NCBI RefSeq assembly: GCF_014201905.1
Contig: NZ_JACHFM010000002.1
Coordinates: 682,001-746,000, forward strand
Source of the DNA: Amaricoccus macauensis
Lineage (GTDB): Bacteria; Pseudomonadota; Alphaproteobacteria; Rhodobacterales; Rhodobacteraceae
Direction of reading: 5' to 3'
DNA length: 64,000 nucleotides
Part shown: positions 1 through 8,634 of the stretch, in pieces
How positions within the stretch are numbered: position 1 is the first letter of the stretch
Layout of the letters: every line of letters begins with the position of its first letter
Notes under the pieces: model-generated
Database searches by the model: none
What the model was told of the DNA's origin: nothing
Seen by the model: the letters and a program-made list of their open reading frames with translations, nothing else
Position numbers and translations under genes: made by a program

Positions 1-151
1 CGTAGCTGTCATTGACCACGACGCCGGAGAAGGTGCGCGCCGCGGTAACCGCGAGAATGATGTTCGGCGTCAGCATGACGAGGAAGGCTACCACCGCGAT
101 CATGAGGACGCCACGGCCCCCGAGGCGGTGCGACCGTGCGTCGCCCTTCAT
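1..151 (-). CDS. fixH: FixH/CcoH family protein, N-terminal fragment
   Basis: The first 50 residues of a small membrane protein run off the left edge of the window. After a short basic N-terminus there is one hydrophobic segment (about residues 14-35), followed by a periplasmic stretch ending in FSGVVVNDSY, which matches the conserved block after the membrane helix in FixH/CcoH. FixH is needed for assembly of cbb3-type cytochrome c oxidase. The ATG overlaps the ccoG stop codon as ATGA, so the two are translationally coupled. Identification rests on this motif and on the ccoG neighbour; the rest of the gene lies outside the window. Confidence 0.85.
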   Translation of the reverse strand, partial: MKGDARSHRLGGRGVLMIAVVAFLVMLTPNIILAVTAARTFSGVVVNDSY

Positions 152-1704
152 TGCTGCCTCCCGCGGAACACGGTTTCCTCGCGCGCCGTCCGGCCCGAGC
201 CGTCATCGGTCGCGACGATGGCGACGGGGAGCAGGGCCTGGGTGCTCGCCGGACTCGCCGGGTCGCCGGTGAGATAGATCCGCTGCTTCAGCGTGGTGTT
301 CGGCGGGACCGCAACCGTGAGCCCGGAGATGCCCTGCAGCTCGAGATGCAGGGGATCCGGGGTCTCCACCGACAGGGTGAAGTCGCGCTCGTACCCGGTC
401 ATGTTTCTGAGGCGGATTTCGTAGGCATTGCGGATCGAGCCGTCCGAAAGCGTGACGTTGACCGGGTTCCGGACCGGATCGACACCGATCGACATGTCGG
501 TGCGGAACACAAGCGCCGCGATGAGCGCGAGGCCAAAGCCCGACCAGAGCACGGTATAGAGCAGCACGCGTGGCCGGAGGATGCGGCGCCAGACCGAGAC
601 GTCCTCGCCCCCCTCGCGCTCCCGCTCGCCGTCGGCGAGGGTGAGGTAGCCGATGAGGTTCGGCGGCTTGCCGATCTTCTCCATCACCTCGTCGCAGGCG
701 TCGATGCAGAGCGCGCAGGTGATGCAGGCGAGTTGCTGGCCATCACGGATATCAATGCCCATGGGGCAGACGTTGACGCAGGCGTTGCAGTCGATGCAGT
801 CGCCGAGCGTCTCCTTCTCGGTGACCGTCCCGAGGCCCGAGGCACGGCCCGGCATCGGCTTCGCGGGCGAGCGTGAACCTTCGACCGCGCCGGCGGCGCG
901 CGTGGTGGCGATCGCGACTTCTGCCTTCTCGGCCATCTCGCGCCGGCGACGGTGCTTGCCGCGCGGCTCGCCGCGCCAGTCGCGATAGCCGACGGTGATC
1001 GTCTGCTCGTCCATCATCGCCGCCTGGATGCGCGGCCACGGGCACATGTAGATGCAGACCTGCTCCCGCATGAAGCCGCCGAAGGTGAAGGTGGTGGCAG
1101 CGAGGATCGCGACTGTCAGGTAGGCGACGGCGGGGGCCTGAAAGGTCAGGAACTGGTGCAGAAGCGTCGGGGCATCGGCAAAGTAGAAGATCCACGCGCC
1201 GCCGGTGGCGAGCGAGATCAGCAGCCAGAGCGTCCACTTGATCCCGCGCTTGCGGATCTTTTCGGCCGTCCAGGGTTGATTCCACAGCTTCACGCGGGCG
1301 TTGCGATCGCCCTCGACCCAGCGCTCGACGAGGATGAAGAGGTCGGTCCACACCGTCTGCGGGCAGGTGTAGCCGCACCAGACCCGGCCGAGCGCCGACG
1401 TAAAGAGAAAGAGGCCAAGGCCGGCCATGATGAGGAGGCCGGCGACGAAATAGAATTCCTGTGGCCAGATCTCGATGAAGAAGAAATAGAACCGGCGGTT
1501 TGCGAGGTCGATGAGGACCGCCTGATCTGGCAGGGCCGGGCCGCGGTCCCATCGGAGCCAGGGGAATATATAATAAATTCCCAGCGTGACCGCCAATATC
1601 CACCACTTGAGTGTGCGGAACTTGCCAGAAACGCGCCGGGGGAAGATCGGCTCGCGCGCGATGTAGAGGGGCGGCGGATCCTGAGGGGTGTTCGTCGTGG
1701 TCAA
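148..1704 (-). CDS. ccoG: cbb3 oxidase assembly protein CcoG (FixG/RdxA), polyferredoxin
   Basis: Membrane-bound iron-sulfur protein that takes part in cbb3 oxidase maturation (in the family, copper handling for CcoN). Visible features are the WxxxxxTLGIYYxxPxxRWDRGP N-terminal helix region, the cysteine blocks CGYTCPQTVW and CIYMCPWPRIQ, and a two-cluster ferredoxin segment (CIDCNACVNVCP and CITCALCIDAC). The C-terminal half is an Ig-like periplasmic domain. I chose the TTG at 1704 because it follows a GGAG and gives the family-like start MTTTNTPQDPPPLY. The frame stays open to another TTG at 1743, which directly follows a stop and has no clear ribosome site. About 25 residues just before the ferredoxin segment (GSRSPAKPMPGRASG) look like an insertion. 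fixH follows with a 4-base overlap. Confidence 0.9.
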   Translation of the reverse strand: MTTTNTPQDPPPLYIAREPIFPRRVSGKFRTLKWWILAVTLGIYYIFPWLRWDRGPALPDQAVLIDLANRRFYFFFIEIWPQEFYFVAGLLIMAGLGLFLFTSALGRVWCGYTCPQTVWTDLFILVERWVEGDRNARVKLWNQPWTAEKIRKRGIKWTLWLLISLATGGAWIFYFADAPTLLHQFLTFQAPAVAYLTVAILAATTFTFGGFMREQVCIYMCPWPRIQAAMMDEQTITVGYRDWRGEPRGKHRRRREMAEKAEVAIATTRAAGAVEGSRSPAKPMPGRASGLGTVTEKETLGDCIDCNACVNVCPMGIDIRDGQQLACITCALCIDACDEVMEKIGKPPNLIGYLTLADGEREREGGEDVSVWRRILRPRVLLYTVLWSGFGLALIAALVFRTDMSIGVDPVRNPVNVTLSDGSIRNAYEIRLRNMTGYERDFTLSVETPDPLHLELQGISGLTVAVPPNTTLKQRIYLTGDPASPASTQALLPVAIVATDDGSGRTAREETVFRGRQQ

Positions 1705-1768
1705 GGCTGGCTCCCGGGCGGGCTTCGCCCGTTCACGGTACAACTAAGACATCGTGGAGTTGAACTCC

Positions 1769-1782
1769 TTGATCCACGTCAT
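1769..1782 (-). promoter_or_regulatory. possible FNR/FnrL-type box upstream of ccoG
   Basis: TTGAT-CCAC-GTCAT matches the FNR consensus TTGAT-N4-ATCAA perfectly in one half and in three of five positions in the other. It lies 65 bases upstream of the chosen ccoG start, which fits an activating position if transcription begins about 25-35 bases before the start codon. A 13-base dyad (GGAGTTGAACTCC, one mismatch-free arm pair around a central G) abuts it at 1756-1768. cco genes are classically under FnrL control, but one half-site here is weak. Confidence 0.3.
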
Positions 1783-1834
1783 GCTCAGACATCGATTTGG
1801 GCGCGTTGGTCCGGGCCGGAGCCAGGCGTCCAGC

Positions 1835-1850
1835 GAGCCCGGCCGGGCTC
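1835..1850 (-). terminator. candidate hairpin terminator after the coiled-coil gene
   Basis: GAGCCCGGCCGGGCTC is a perfect 16-base palindrome (6-bp stem around GGCC) 27 bases downstream of the stop of the small membrane protein gene. No T-run follows on the minus strand. It would separate that gene from ccoG, in line with ccoG having its own promoter. Confidence 0.35.
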
Positions 1851-1877
1851 AGGAAACCCGAGGTCCGCCGGCCGGCT

Positions 1878-2186
1878 TCAGCCCTGTCTGGCGGTTGCGT
1901 CCCGGTAGGCGGTGCGGACTTCCTCGAGCTGGCGCTCGGTGGCGGCGAGGCCGGCGCGGGTCCGGGCAAGCTCGGCCTCGATCTCGGCAGCGCGCCGATC
2001 GGCTTCGGCCCTGCGGTACTCGGCCCGGTGCCGCGCCTCTTCGGCCTCATGGAGCTGCGCCGGCAGGCTCATCCCGTCGCGCGCGCTTCGGTTCAGCCAC
2101 GAGAACACCCAACGCAGGATCCACCCAAGCAGGAAGGCGGCGGCCAGGGTTCCGGCGATTGCCGCGGTGAGCTCATTGCGATCCAT
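1878..2186 (-). CDS. small membrane-anchored coiled-coil protein
   Basis: A 102-residue protein of unknown function. Residues about 8-31 form a single hydrophobic segment (LTAAIAGTLAAAFLLGWILRW). From about residue 42 on, the sequence is a charged Ala/Glu/Arg-rich helix (EAEEARHRAEYRRAEADRRA) that should form a coiled coil. Its ATG lies 14 bases inside the 3' end of the upstream triple-OmpA gene, so the two are probably translated together. That suggests an envelope role alongside the OmpA protein, possibly as a cytoplasmic or periplasmic spacer. No enzymatic motif is visible. Confidence 0.75.
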   Translation of the reverse strand: MDRNELTAAIAGTLAAAFLLGWILRWVFSWLNRSARDGMSLPAQLHEAEEARHRAEYRRAEADRRAAEIEAELARTRAGLAATERQLEEVRTAYRDATARQG

Positions 2187-4983
2187 TGTGGTCCTCGCTG
2201 TCGTCCTGCGTGGCTGCCGCCGGGGTGGCAGGCAGGAGCGTCACCGCAATCCGGCGGTTCCGGGTGCGTCCGTCTGCCGTGTCGTTGTCGGCGATCGGCT
2301 GGCTCTCGCCATGACCGCGTGCCGTGGCGTTCGGCAGCCCGAGCCCGCTGGTGCGGAGCGCGGCCAGCACCGCTTCGGCGCGCGACTGGCTGAGCCGGGT
2401 GTTTCCGCTCTCGGAGCCCTGCGAATCCGTGTGGCCTCCGATCTCGATCGCAATGTCGGGACAGGCCCGCAACTCGTCGGCAATGGCCGCGATGACCGGT
2501 TGGCTCGCGGCGGCGATCTCGGCGGCGCCCGGCTCGAAAGCGATGCCGTCGGTTTCGAGCCGGGACTGGACCTTCGCGACGCAGGCGGTCGCGGCGGCGT
2601 CCGCGGCGGGTGTGCTCCCGGCGGCGGTTGTTTCCGGCCCGGCGTCGGCTTCCTCGTCGCCGGATCCGCTTGCGGCGGCGGCACGGGCGCTCTCGTCGTC
2701 GGGCGTGGGCTGGGGACGCGCAACGGGGACGAATTCGATCCGCCGGTTCCTGGCGCGACCTTCCTCGGTGCCGTTGTCGGCGATCGGATCTGCCTCGCCA
2801 TAGCCGTGGGCCACGAGGTTCGGCAGCGGCAGATCGGGCTTTCTGAGCGCGGCGAGCACCGCCTCGGCGCGCGACTGGCTGAGCCGGAGGTTGCCTTCCT
2901 CCGATCCTTGCGAGTCAGTATGGCCCCCCACGTCGATCGCCGCGTCAGGGCAAGCACGAAGCGCATCGGTGATCGCGGCGAGGACCGGAGCGCTCTCGTC
3001 GGCAAGGGCCGAAGCGCCGGGCTCGAACACGATCGGCGTCGTTGCCGCGAGGTCACTTGCGTGGGCAGCGCAGGCCCCGACGGCAACTCCGGTGGCGCCG
3101 GTTGCGGGGGCCTCGGAGCTGGAAGGTGCGGGCGCCAGCGACTCGCCGAGCGACTCGGGCGCGAGGAGCGTGAATTCGATCCGCCGGTTCCTGGCCCGAC
3201 CGGTGTCGGTCCGGTTGTCCGCGACCGGATCCTCCGCGCCATAGCCGCGCGCCACGAGGCCGACCTGCGGCAGGTCCTGCTCGCGAAGCGCCGCGAGCAC
3301 GGCCTGTGCACGGGTCTCGCTCAGCCGGCGGTTCGCCTCCGGCGAGCCCTGGCTGTCAGTGTGGCCGCCGATCTCGAAATCTGCTCCCCCGCAGCCGCGC
3401 AACACGTCGGCAATCGCGCCGATGACCCCAAGGCTCTCGGGCGCGATCGCCGCGGACCCTCGCTCGAAGCCGATCTGCTCGGCATCGAGGATCGCGTCGA
3501 CCTGAGCCGCGCAGATCTCGGGGCGGAAGCGGGTCGCATTGGAGGCGGCACTCGCGGCGTTGGCATCGAAGGTGATCTGGCTGATTGCGCCGGGGCCGAC
3601 CTTGGCGGCGAGAAGATCGCCCACGGTGTGGGCGGCGTCGCGGTCGAGGCTGCGCCCGGCGAGGTGTACGCCGTCCTTCGTGACGTCGGCGGTGCCCTCC
3701 TTGAGCGCGGACAGCCCCTCGATCGCGGCGAGGACGCGCGCTGACCAGCCGGCGGGGACGTCGGGGTCGATGACGAGCTCGCCGTTGACGCGGGCCTTGC
3801 TGAAGAGCGCGGCGGCGTAGCTCACCACCGCCTCGCGCGACGCGGCATCGCCGACCGGCCCCACGAGGCTCACCTTGCCGTCGGGGCCGAGGCTGGCGTG
3901 GAACTCCGGGGCATAGACCGGCTGCCCGTCATCACCGGCGACCATCTGCGGCGCGGCAACCGAACTGAGCTGGAACACCCCGGGCAGGCGGGAGCGTAGG
4001 TCGGCGATCGTGCTGTTCAACGCCTCGGGCGCCATGCCCGGTGCACCGGTCAGGGTCGCGGCGATGTCGCTTGCGACGAACCGGCCGCCGCCCATCGTCT
4101 TCACGGTCTCGATGCCCGCGACCATGGCCGCCGCCCAGTCGGGGGTCGGGGACCCGAGCCCGACCGCGCAGGTCATTCCGGCATCGTCCCCGGCGCCCGC
4201 AGACCGCGCCGCTGCGATGATTGCGGTTGCGGCTGTGTCGGTGTCGGCGCTGCAGCGGTCGAGGTGCGCACGACCGGCATCGATGGCGAAGTCGAAGGCG
4301 AACGGCGTGATCACCGGGCGCGGCGCGCCGATCTCCAGCGCCAGCCGCACGCCCTCGGGGGCACCGCGGCGCAGGCGCGACTCAAGTTCCCGGCGCGCGT
4401 CGTCGCTCTCGGCGACGGCGGCGACCTTCACCTCTCCGGGGGCGACGCTGATCTTCGCACGGGGCAGGTCGGAGAGCGCGGAAAGCCCGTAGCCAAGCGC
4501 CGCCTGCCAGCCGTCCGGCGCCGGTTCGGCGGCGGTCTCGAGCATGTCGGTCACGTGTTCGGCGAGCCCCCCGGCACCGAGGGCGGCGCGGATCACCTCG
4601 CGCCCGCCCGATTCAGGCACGAGGCCGATGAGCGAGACGTCCCCCTCATTGCGGAGCAGTTCAAGCGCGAAGGGCGGAGGCGGCAGTGGCGCGAGGGCCG
4701 CGACCGTGGTCTGGTCGAGGATGCGCCGGCGGCTCACCACCGCGCGGGTGATCTCCACCACCTTGACCCGGCTCGTCTCGTCGGGCGCGGCACCGCTCAG
4801 CGTGACGCGCAGCCCGTCGGTCTCGGCTTGCGCCCAGGTCTGGCCGGCGGCGGCGAGCGCGGTCGAGACATCGGCCGCAGTCTGTCGCTCGAGCCGGATG
4901 GTCGCCTCTTCGGCGACTCTCCAGGCCGCGACTCCGGCGGCGGCAAACGCAATGGTCGCGAAGAGGATGGCGCGCAACCGCAT
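2173..4983 (-). CDS. envelope protein with BON-like N-terminal region and three tandem OmpA domains
   Basis: A 936-residue exported protein with a hydrophobic N-terminal signal or anchor (residues 3-22). Residues about 30-480 contain repeated BON-like modules (for example LRVTLSGAAPDE, VSLIGLVPESG, VSLVGPVGD). The C-terminal half holds three OmpA-type peptidoglycan-binding domains at about 505-607, 650-755 and 812-917. Each has the GGHTDSQGS motif, an RAxAVLAALR helix and a final RNRRI block. Proline/alanine/acid-rich linkers of about 45-60 residues separate them. Known relatives usually end in a single OmpA domain, so the triplication stands out. The likely role is tethering the outer membrane or an envelope complex to peptidoglycan. 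It precedes the coiled-coil membrane gene, with a 14-base overlap. Confidence 0.9.
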   Translation of the reverse strand: MRLRAILFATIAFAAAGVAAWRVAEEATIRLERQTAADVSTALAAAGQTWAQAETDGLRVTLSGAAPDETSRVKVVEITRAVVSRRRILDQTTVAALAPLPPPPFALELLRNEGDVSLIGLVPESGGREVIRAALGAGGLAEHVTDMLETAAEPAPDGWQAALGYGLSALSDLPRAKISVAPGEVKVAAVAESDDARRELESRLRRGAPEGVRLALEIGAPRPVITPFAFDFAIDAGRAHLDRCSADTDTAATAIIAAARSAGAGDDAGMTCAVGLGSPTPDWAAAMVAGIETVKTMGGGRFVASDIAATLTGAPGMAPEALNSTIADLRSRLPGVFQLSSVAAPQMVAGDDGQPVYAPEFHASLGPDGKVSLVGPVGDAASREAVVSYAAALFSKARVNGELVIDPDVPAGWSARVLAAIEGLSALKEGTADVTKDGVHLAGRSLDRDAAHTVGDLLAAKVGPGAISQITFDANAASAASNATRFRPEICAAQVDAILDAEQIGFERGSAAIAPESLGVIGAIADVLRGCGGADFEIGGHTDSQGSPEANRRLSETRAQAVLAALREQDLPQVGLVARGYGAEDPVADNRTDTGRARNRRIEFTLLAPESLGESLAPAPSSSEAPATGATGVAVGACAAHASDLAATTPIVFEPGASALADESAPVLAAITDALRACPDAAIDVGGHTDSQGSEEGNLRLSQSRAEAVLAALRKPDLPLPNLVAHGYGEADPIADNGTEEGRARNRRIEFVPVARPQPTPDDESARAAAASGSGDEEADAGPETTAAGSTPAADAAATACVAKVQSRLETDGIAFEPGAAEIAAASQPVIAAIADELRACPDIAIEIGGHTDSQGSESGNTRLSQSRAEAVLAALRTSGLGLPNATARGHGESQPIADNDTADGRTRNRRIAVTLLPATPAAATQDDSEDHNGSQ

Positions 4984-5065
4984 GGGTTTTCTCGAGTCCT
5001 CTGGCCCTCGGATGAAGCTCGGCGCGTTTAGCCCAGCCGCGCCGCGCGTTCAAGCCAAGGCGGCG

Positions 5066-6061
5066 TCACGGAAGCTGGAGCAGTCCGGCGACGAGGAGCG
5101 CACCGGCGAAGATGAGGCCGGCATCGCGATTGGAGCGAAAGAGCATGAGGCAGTTTCCCGGATCGTCGATGTCGAGCCGGCGGAGCTGCCAGACGAGATG
5201 GGCCGCGAAGCCCGCGACGCCGAGGAGTGCCACCACCCGCGCGGTGGGGGGCAGGCCCGCGGCCAGCACCGCGCAGGCGGCAAGGAGTGCCGAAAGCACG
5301 AGGAAGCCGCCGATCCACTGCTTCGTCCTGGTGCCGAACAGGCGCGCGGTCGATTTCACGCCGATGAGCGCGTCGTCCTCCTTGTCCTGATGGGCATAGA
5401 TCGTGTCGTAGAACAGCGTCCACGCGATGCCCGCCACATAGAGAAGGATCGGCGCGAGCGCGAGGCTCCGGGCGTGCGCGGTCCAGCCGAGCAGCGCGCC
5501 CCAGTTGAAGGCGAGCCCGAGGAAGACCTGCGGCCACCAGGTGAACCGCTTGGCGAAGGGATAGATCGCGACCAGCGCAAGCGAGCCCACCCCGAGCATC
5601 ACCGCCTGCGGCGGGAAGGTGAGCAGGATCGCGAAGGCGACGAGCGCCTGGGCCACCATCCAGATGGCCGCGCCCCGCGGCGTCACCTGCCCCGAGGGCA
5701 GCGGCCGGGAGCGGGTCCGGGCGACGGCGGCGTCGAAGTCGCGGTCGGTCAGGTCGTTCCAGGTGCAGCCGGCCCCGCGCATGAGGATCGCGCCAAAGCC
5801 GCTGCCGATCAGCAGCCAGAGATCATAGAGCCCGGGCCCGCCGTCCGCCGCGGCGGCGAGGAGCACGCCCCACCAGCAGGGCAGCAGCAGGAGCCACGTG
5901 CCGATCGGCCGGTCCGCGCGCGAGAGCCGCAGGTACGGCCGGGTGGCCGCCGGGGCGAGATGGTCGACCCAGTTGCCCTTGACCGCGTCCGAGACCGATC
6001 CGCCCGGTCCTGCGGCCCCGTGCCCGCCGGAGTCGTGCCCGTTTGTTCCACTCGCTGCCAT
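5066..6061 (-). CDS. ubiA: 4-hydroxybenzoate polyprenyltransferase UbiA
   Basis: Integral membrane prenyltransferase that joins a polyprenyl chain to 4-hydroxybenzoate in ubiquinone synthesis. Both Mg-diphosphate-binding Asp-rich motifs are visible: NDLTDRDFD at residues 102-110 and DTIYAHQDKEDD at 219-230. About eight to nine hydrophobic segments surround them, and RPIGTWLLLLPCWWG at the first membrane helix is a UbiA hallmark. The 331-residue length is slightly above typical because of a Gly-rich N-terminal extension of about 30 residues. The gene is divergent from rsmE; 68 bases separate the starts. Confidence 0.95.
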   Translation of the reverse strand: MAASGTNGHDSGGHGAAGPGGSVSDAVKGNWVDHLAPAATRPYLRLSRADRPIGTWLLLLPCWWGVLLAAAADGGPGLYDLWLLIGSGFGAILMRGAGCTWNDLTDRDFDAAVARTRSRPLPSGQVTPRGAAIWMVAQALVAFAILLTFPPQAVMLGVGSLALVAIYPFAKRFTWWPQVFLGLAFNWGALLGWTAHARSLALAPILLYVAGIAWTLFYDTIYAHQDKEDDALIGVKSTARLFGTRTKQWIGGFLVLSALLAACAVLAAGLPPTARVVALLGVAGFAAHLVWQLRRLDIDDPGNCLMLFRSNRDAGLIFAGALLVAGLLQLP

Positions 6062-6129
6062 ACCTGCCGACCGCCCTTTCCACGCCCCTCCCGCTCGGCG
6101 TACTGTCGCACGGAGCAGGGGCGGTCTTT

Positions 6130-6882
6130 ATGGCAGAAGTCGAAGGAAAGATCAGGCTCTTTGTCGAGGCGCCGCTCGGGCCGGACGCCACTGTCGCGCT
6201 GGACCCTGCACAGGCGCATTATCTCTTCGCGGTGATGCGGCTGGGGCAGGGGGATCGTGTGGCGATCTTCAATGGCAGGGACGGCGAATGGCTCGCCGAA
6301 GTCGCCTCCGTCGGGAAGCGGATCGGCACGCTCGCGGTTGTGGCGGCCGGCCAGCCGCAGCGGGTACCGCCCGACGTCTGGCTGATCTTCGCGCCGATCA
6401 AGAAAGCGCGCACGGATTTCATCGTCGAGAAGGCCGCCGAGCTTGGCGCCGCGCGGATCCAGCCGGTCTTCACCCGGTTCACCAATTCCGAGCGCCTGCG
6501 CCCGGAGAGGTTGCGGGCCCATGCCATCGAGGCCGCCGAGCAATGCGGCGAGACCTATGTGGCGGACGTTGCCGAGCCGGTGAAGCTCGCGGCGCTGCTC
6601 GACGGCTGGGATCCGGCGCGGCGCCTCATGTTCTGCGACGAGGGACGGACGGCGCGGCCTGCTGCCGAGGCGCTGGCGGATGCGCCGCGCGGTCCGTGGG
6701 CAATCCTGATCGGGCCGGAAGGCGGCTTTGCCCCGGAGGAGGTGGCCCGGCTCCGGGCAATGCCATGGGTGCTGCCCGTGACGCTCGGCCCGCGCGTGCT
6801 CCGGGCCGACACGGCGGTCTGCGCCGCTCTCACGATCTGGCAGGCGACGCTCGGGGACTGGCCGGCGGAGGGCGGGGGGTGA
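6130..6882 (+). CDS. rsmE: 16S rRNA (uracil(1498)-N(3))-methyltransferase RsmE
   Basis: SPOUT-class methyltransferase that modifies U1498 of 16S rRNA. The start at 6130 (MAEVEGKIRLFVEAPL) matches the family N-terminus; an upstream in-frame ATG at 6043 would add an unlikely extension running into the ubiA promoter. Features are the PUA-like N-terminal domain with HYLFAVMRLGQGD, then KKARTDFIVEKAAELG, the knot motif IGPEGGFAPEE, and LGPRVLRADTAVCAAL near the C-terminus. The product has 250 residues. The stop overlaps the GTG of the next gene. Confidence 0.94.
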   Translation: MAEVEGKIRLFVEAPLGPDATVALDPAQAHYLFAVMRLGQGDRVAIFNGRDGEWLAEVASVGKRIGTLAVVAAGQPQRVPPDVWLIFAPIKKARTDFIVEKAAELGAARIQPVFTRFTNSERLRPERLRAHAIEAAEQCGETYVADVAEPVKLAALLDGWDPARRLMFCDEGRTARPAAEALADAPRGPWAILIGPEGGFAPEEVARLRAMPWVLPVTLGPRVLRADTAVCAALTIWQATLGDWPAEGGG

Positions 6883-7406
6883 GCTTTCTTCGGCCCGAGC
6901 TGCAGGCGCGCCTCCATGTGTGGGGCGAATCGATCATCTGGGGCGGGCTGACGCTCATCGGGCTGGGGCTGATCTTCCGTGGCTATCAGGAGGTCGCGCC
7001 GCTCTCGTTCATGCTCGGCCTGCTCTGCGCGGCGTCGGGGCTCGGCTTGCTTATGCCAGCGATCCGCCGGGCGCGGCTTGCGTCCCAGACGCCGGCCGAA
7101 GGGGTGGTGGTGATCGACGAGGCCCGCATCGCCTATCTCGGGCCACGCGACGGTGGATTCGTCGATCTGCCATCGGTCACGCGGGTCGAGATCGTCACCC
7201 GGCCGCATATCCCGCCGGCCTCGGCGCATGCCTGGGTGATCACCACCGAAGACGGTGAACGGCTGACGATCCCGCTTGGGGCGGAGGGAGCCGATCGGCT
7301 TCTTGACGCCCTGAGCCCACTCCCCGGCATCGACTTCGACGCCGGCATCGCCGCGGTCCTTTCCCGTCGACCGGGCAGGGCGGTGGTCTGGCGAAAGGCG
7401 GGCTGA
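6879..7406 (+). CDS. small two-helix membrane protein of unknown function
   Basis: A 175-residue protein whose GTG start overlaps the rsmE stop as GTGA, so it is translationally coupled to rsmE. Two hydrophobic segments lie at about residues 16-33 and 38-57. A soluble C-terminal domain follows, with VVVIDEARIAYLGPRDGGFVDL and DGERLTIPLG, a pattern like a small beta-rich (PH-like) domain. No catalytic motif is seen. Genes of this kind follow rsmE in relatives, but I know no assigned function. Confidence 0.8.
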   Translation: MSFLRPELQARLHVWGESIIWGGLTLIGLGLIFRGYQEVAPLSFMLGLLCAASGLGLLMPAIRRARLASQTPAEGVVVIDEARIAYLGPRDGGFVDLPSVTRVEIVTRPHIPPASAHAWVITTEDGERLTIPLGAEGADRLLDALSPLPGIDFDAGIAAVLSRRPGRAVVWRKAG

Positions 7407-7414
7407 AGCCTTCC

Positions 7415-7431
7415 GCAGGTTGGCGACCTGC
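7415..7431. terminator. hairpin between convergent genes
   Basis: GCAGGT-TGGCG-ACCTGC forms a 6-bp stem with a 5-base loop in the 25-base gap between the small membrane gene and tgt. Being symmetric, it could serve both strands. No T-run is present on either side. Confidence 0.45.
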
Positions 7432-8559
7432 CTAGACCGGCGGCAGGTCGCCCGCCAGCCGCTCCGCGTCAAAGGCGGCGGCGAACTCCGTGAGCCTGCC
7501 TGCCGCGATCGCAGCGCGAAGACCGGCCATCAACTCCTGATAGTAGTGAAGGTTGTGCCAGGTGAGGAGCATGGACGCGATGATCTCGCCGGCCTTCACC
7601 ACGTGGTGGAGATAGGCGCGGCTGTAGCCGGTGCAGGTCGGGCAGGTGCAGTCCGGGTCGAGCGGCCGGGGGTCCTCGGCGTGCCGGGCGTTGCGCAGAT
7701 TCACCTGTCCCCGCCGGGTCAGCGCCTGTCCGGTCCGGCCCGAGCGGCTCGGCAGCACGCAGTCGAACATGTCGACGCCGCGCTGTACGGCGCCGACGAT
7801 GTCGTCGGGCTTGCCCACGCCCATCAGGTAGCGCGGCCGGTCGTCCGGCAGCGCGCCGGGGGTGTAGTCGAGCACCCCGAACATCGCCTCCTGACCCTCG
7901 CCGACCGCGAGGCCGCCGATGGCATAGCCGTCAAAGCCGATCCCGCGCAGCGCCGCCGCCGATTCCTCGCGCAGCTCCCGCGTCACCCCGCCCTGAACGA
8001 TGCCGAAGAGCATGTGGCCGGGCCGGTCGCCAAACGCCTCGCGCGAGCGGGCCGCCCAGCGCATGGAGAGCCGCATCGACGCCGCAACCGCTTCCTCGGT
8101 GGCGGGCAGCGCCGGGCACTCGTCGAACGCCATGACGATGTCGGAGCCGAGCAGCCGCTGGATCTCCATGCTGCGCTCGGGCGAGAGGTGGTGCGTCGAG
8201 CCGTCCACGTGGCTTTTGAAGGTCACGCCTTCCTCGGTGAGCTTGCGCAGATCCGCGAGGCTCATCACCTGAAAGCCGCCGGAGTCGGTCAGGATTGGCC
8301 GGTCCCAGTTCATGAAGCGATGCAGCCCGCCGAGGCGCGCCATGCGCTCGGCACCCGGACGGAGCATCAGGTGGTAGGTGTTGCCGAGCAGGATGTCGGC
8401 GCCGGTGGCGCGCACGCTCCCGGGCAGCATCGCCTTCACCGTGGCGGCGGTGCCGACGGGCATGAAGGCAGGGGTGCGGATCTCCCCACGCGGCAGCGTG
8501 AGCGTTCCGGTGCGGGCGCGGCCGTCGCGGGCGGCGATATGAAAGGCGGTCGTTGACAT
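7432..8559 (-). CDS. tgt: tRNA-guanine transglycosylase (queuine tRNA-ribosyltransferase)
   Basis: Replaces guanine-34 with the queuosine precursor in tRNAs carrying GUN anticodons. The barrel motifs are clear: [27 protein letters not shown] (Asp of the substrate site), [11 protein letters not shown] (nucleophile region) and the zinc site CTCPTC with the downstream LLTWHNL histidine. [13 protein letters not shown] and [24 protein letters not shown] complete the family pattern. Length is 375 residues, as usual. It follows the flavohemoglobin gene on the same strand after a 75-base gap holding a strong hairpin, so it is probably transcribed separately. Confidence 0.97.
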   Translation of the reverse strand: MSTTAFHIAARDGRARTGTLTLPRGEIRTPAFMPVGTAATVKAMLPGSVRATGADILLGNTYHLMLRPGAERMARLGGLHRFMNWDRPILTDSGGFQVMSLADLRKLTEEGVTFKSHVDGSTHHLSPERSMEIQRLLGSDIVMAFDECPALPATEEAVAASMRLSMRWAARSREAFGDRPGHMLFGIVQGGVTRELREESAAALRGIGFDGYAIGGLAVGEGQEAMFGVLDYTPGALPDDRPRYLMGVGKPDDIVGAVQRGVDMFDCVLPSRSGRTGQALTRRGQVNLRNARHAEDPRPLDPDCTCPTCTGYSRAYLHHVVKAGEIIASMLLTWHNLHYYQELMAGLRAAIAAGRLTEFAAAFDAERLAGDLPPV

Positions 8560-8599
8560 GCCTCCCCATAGCCGCCCGCCGTTCCGTGGGCAAATGCTC

Positions 8600-8626
8600 C
8601 CGCGGCGACCAGTCCGGCCGCCGCGG
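8600..8626 (-). terminator. candidate terminator after the flavohemoglobin gene
   Basis: CCGCGGCG and CGCCGCGG pair in an 8-bp stem around an 11-base loop, 8 bases beyond the hmp stop on the minus strand. No U-tract follows. It probably limits read-through of the NO-responsive transcript into tgt. Confidence 0.5.
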
Positions 8627-8634
8627 ACCCGGCC

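Noticed and set aside
5898-6878. A fused larger protein extending the small membrane gene upstream through rsmE
   Set aside because: The open frame upstream of 6879 is in the wrong frame of rsmE and ubiA; the GTG overlapping the rsmE stop is the natural start.
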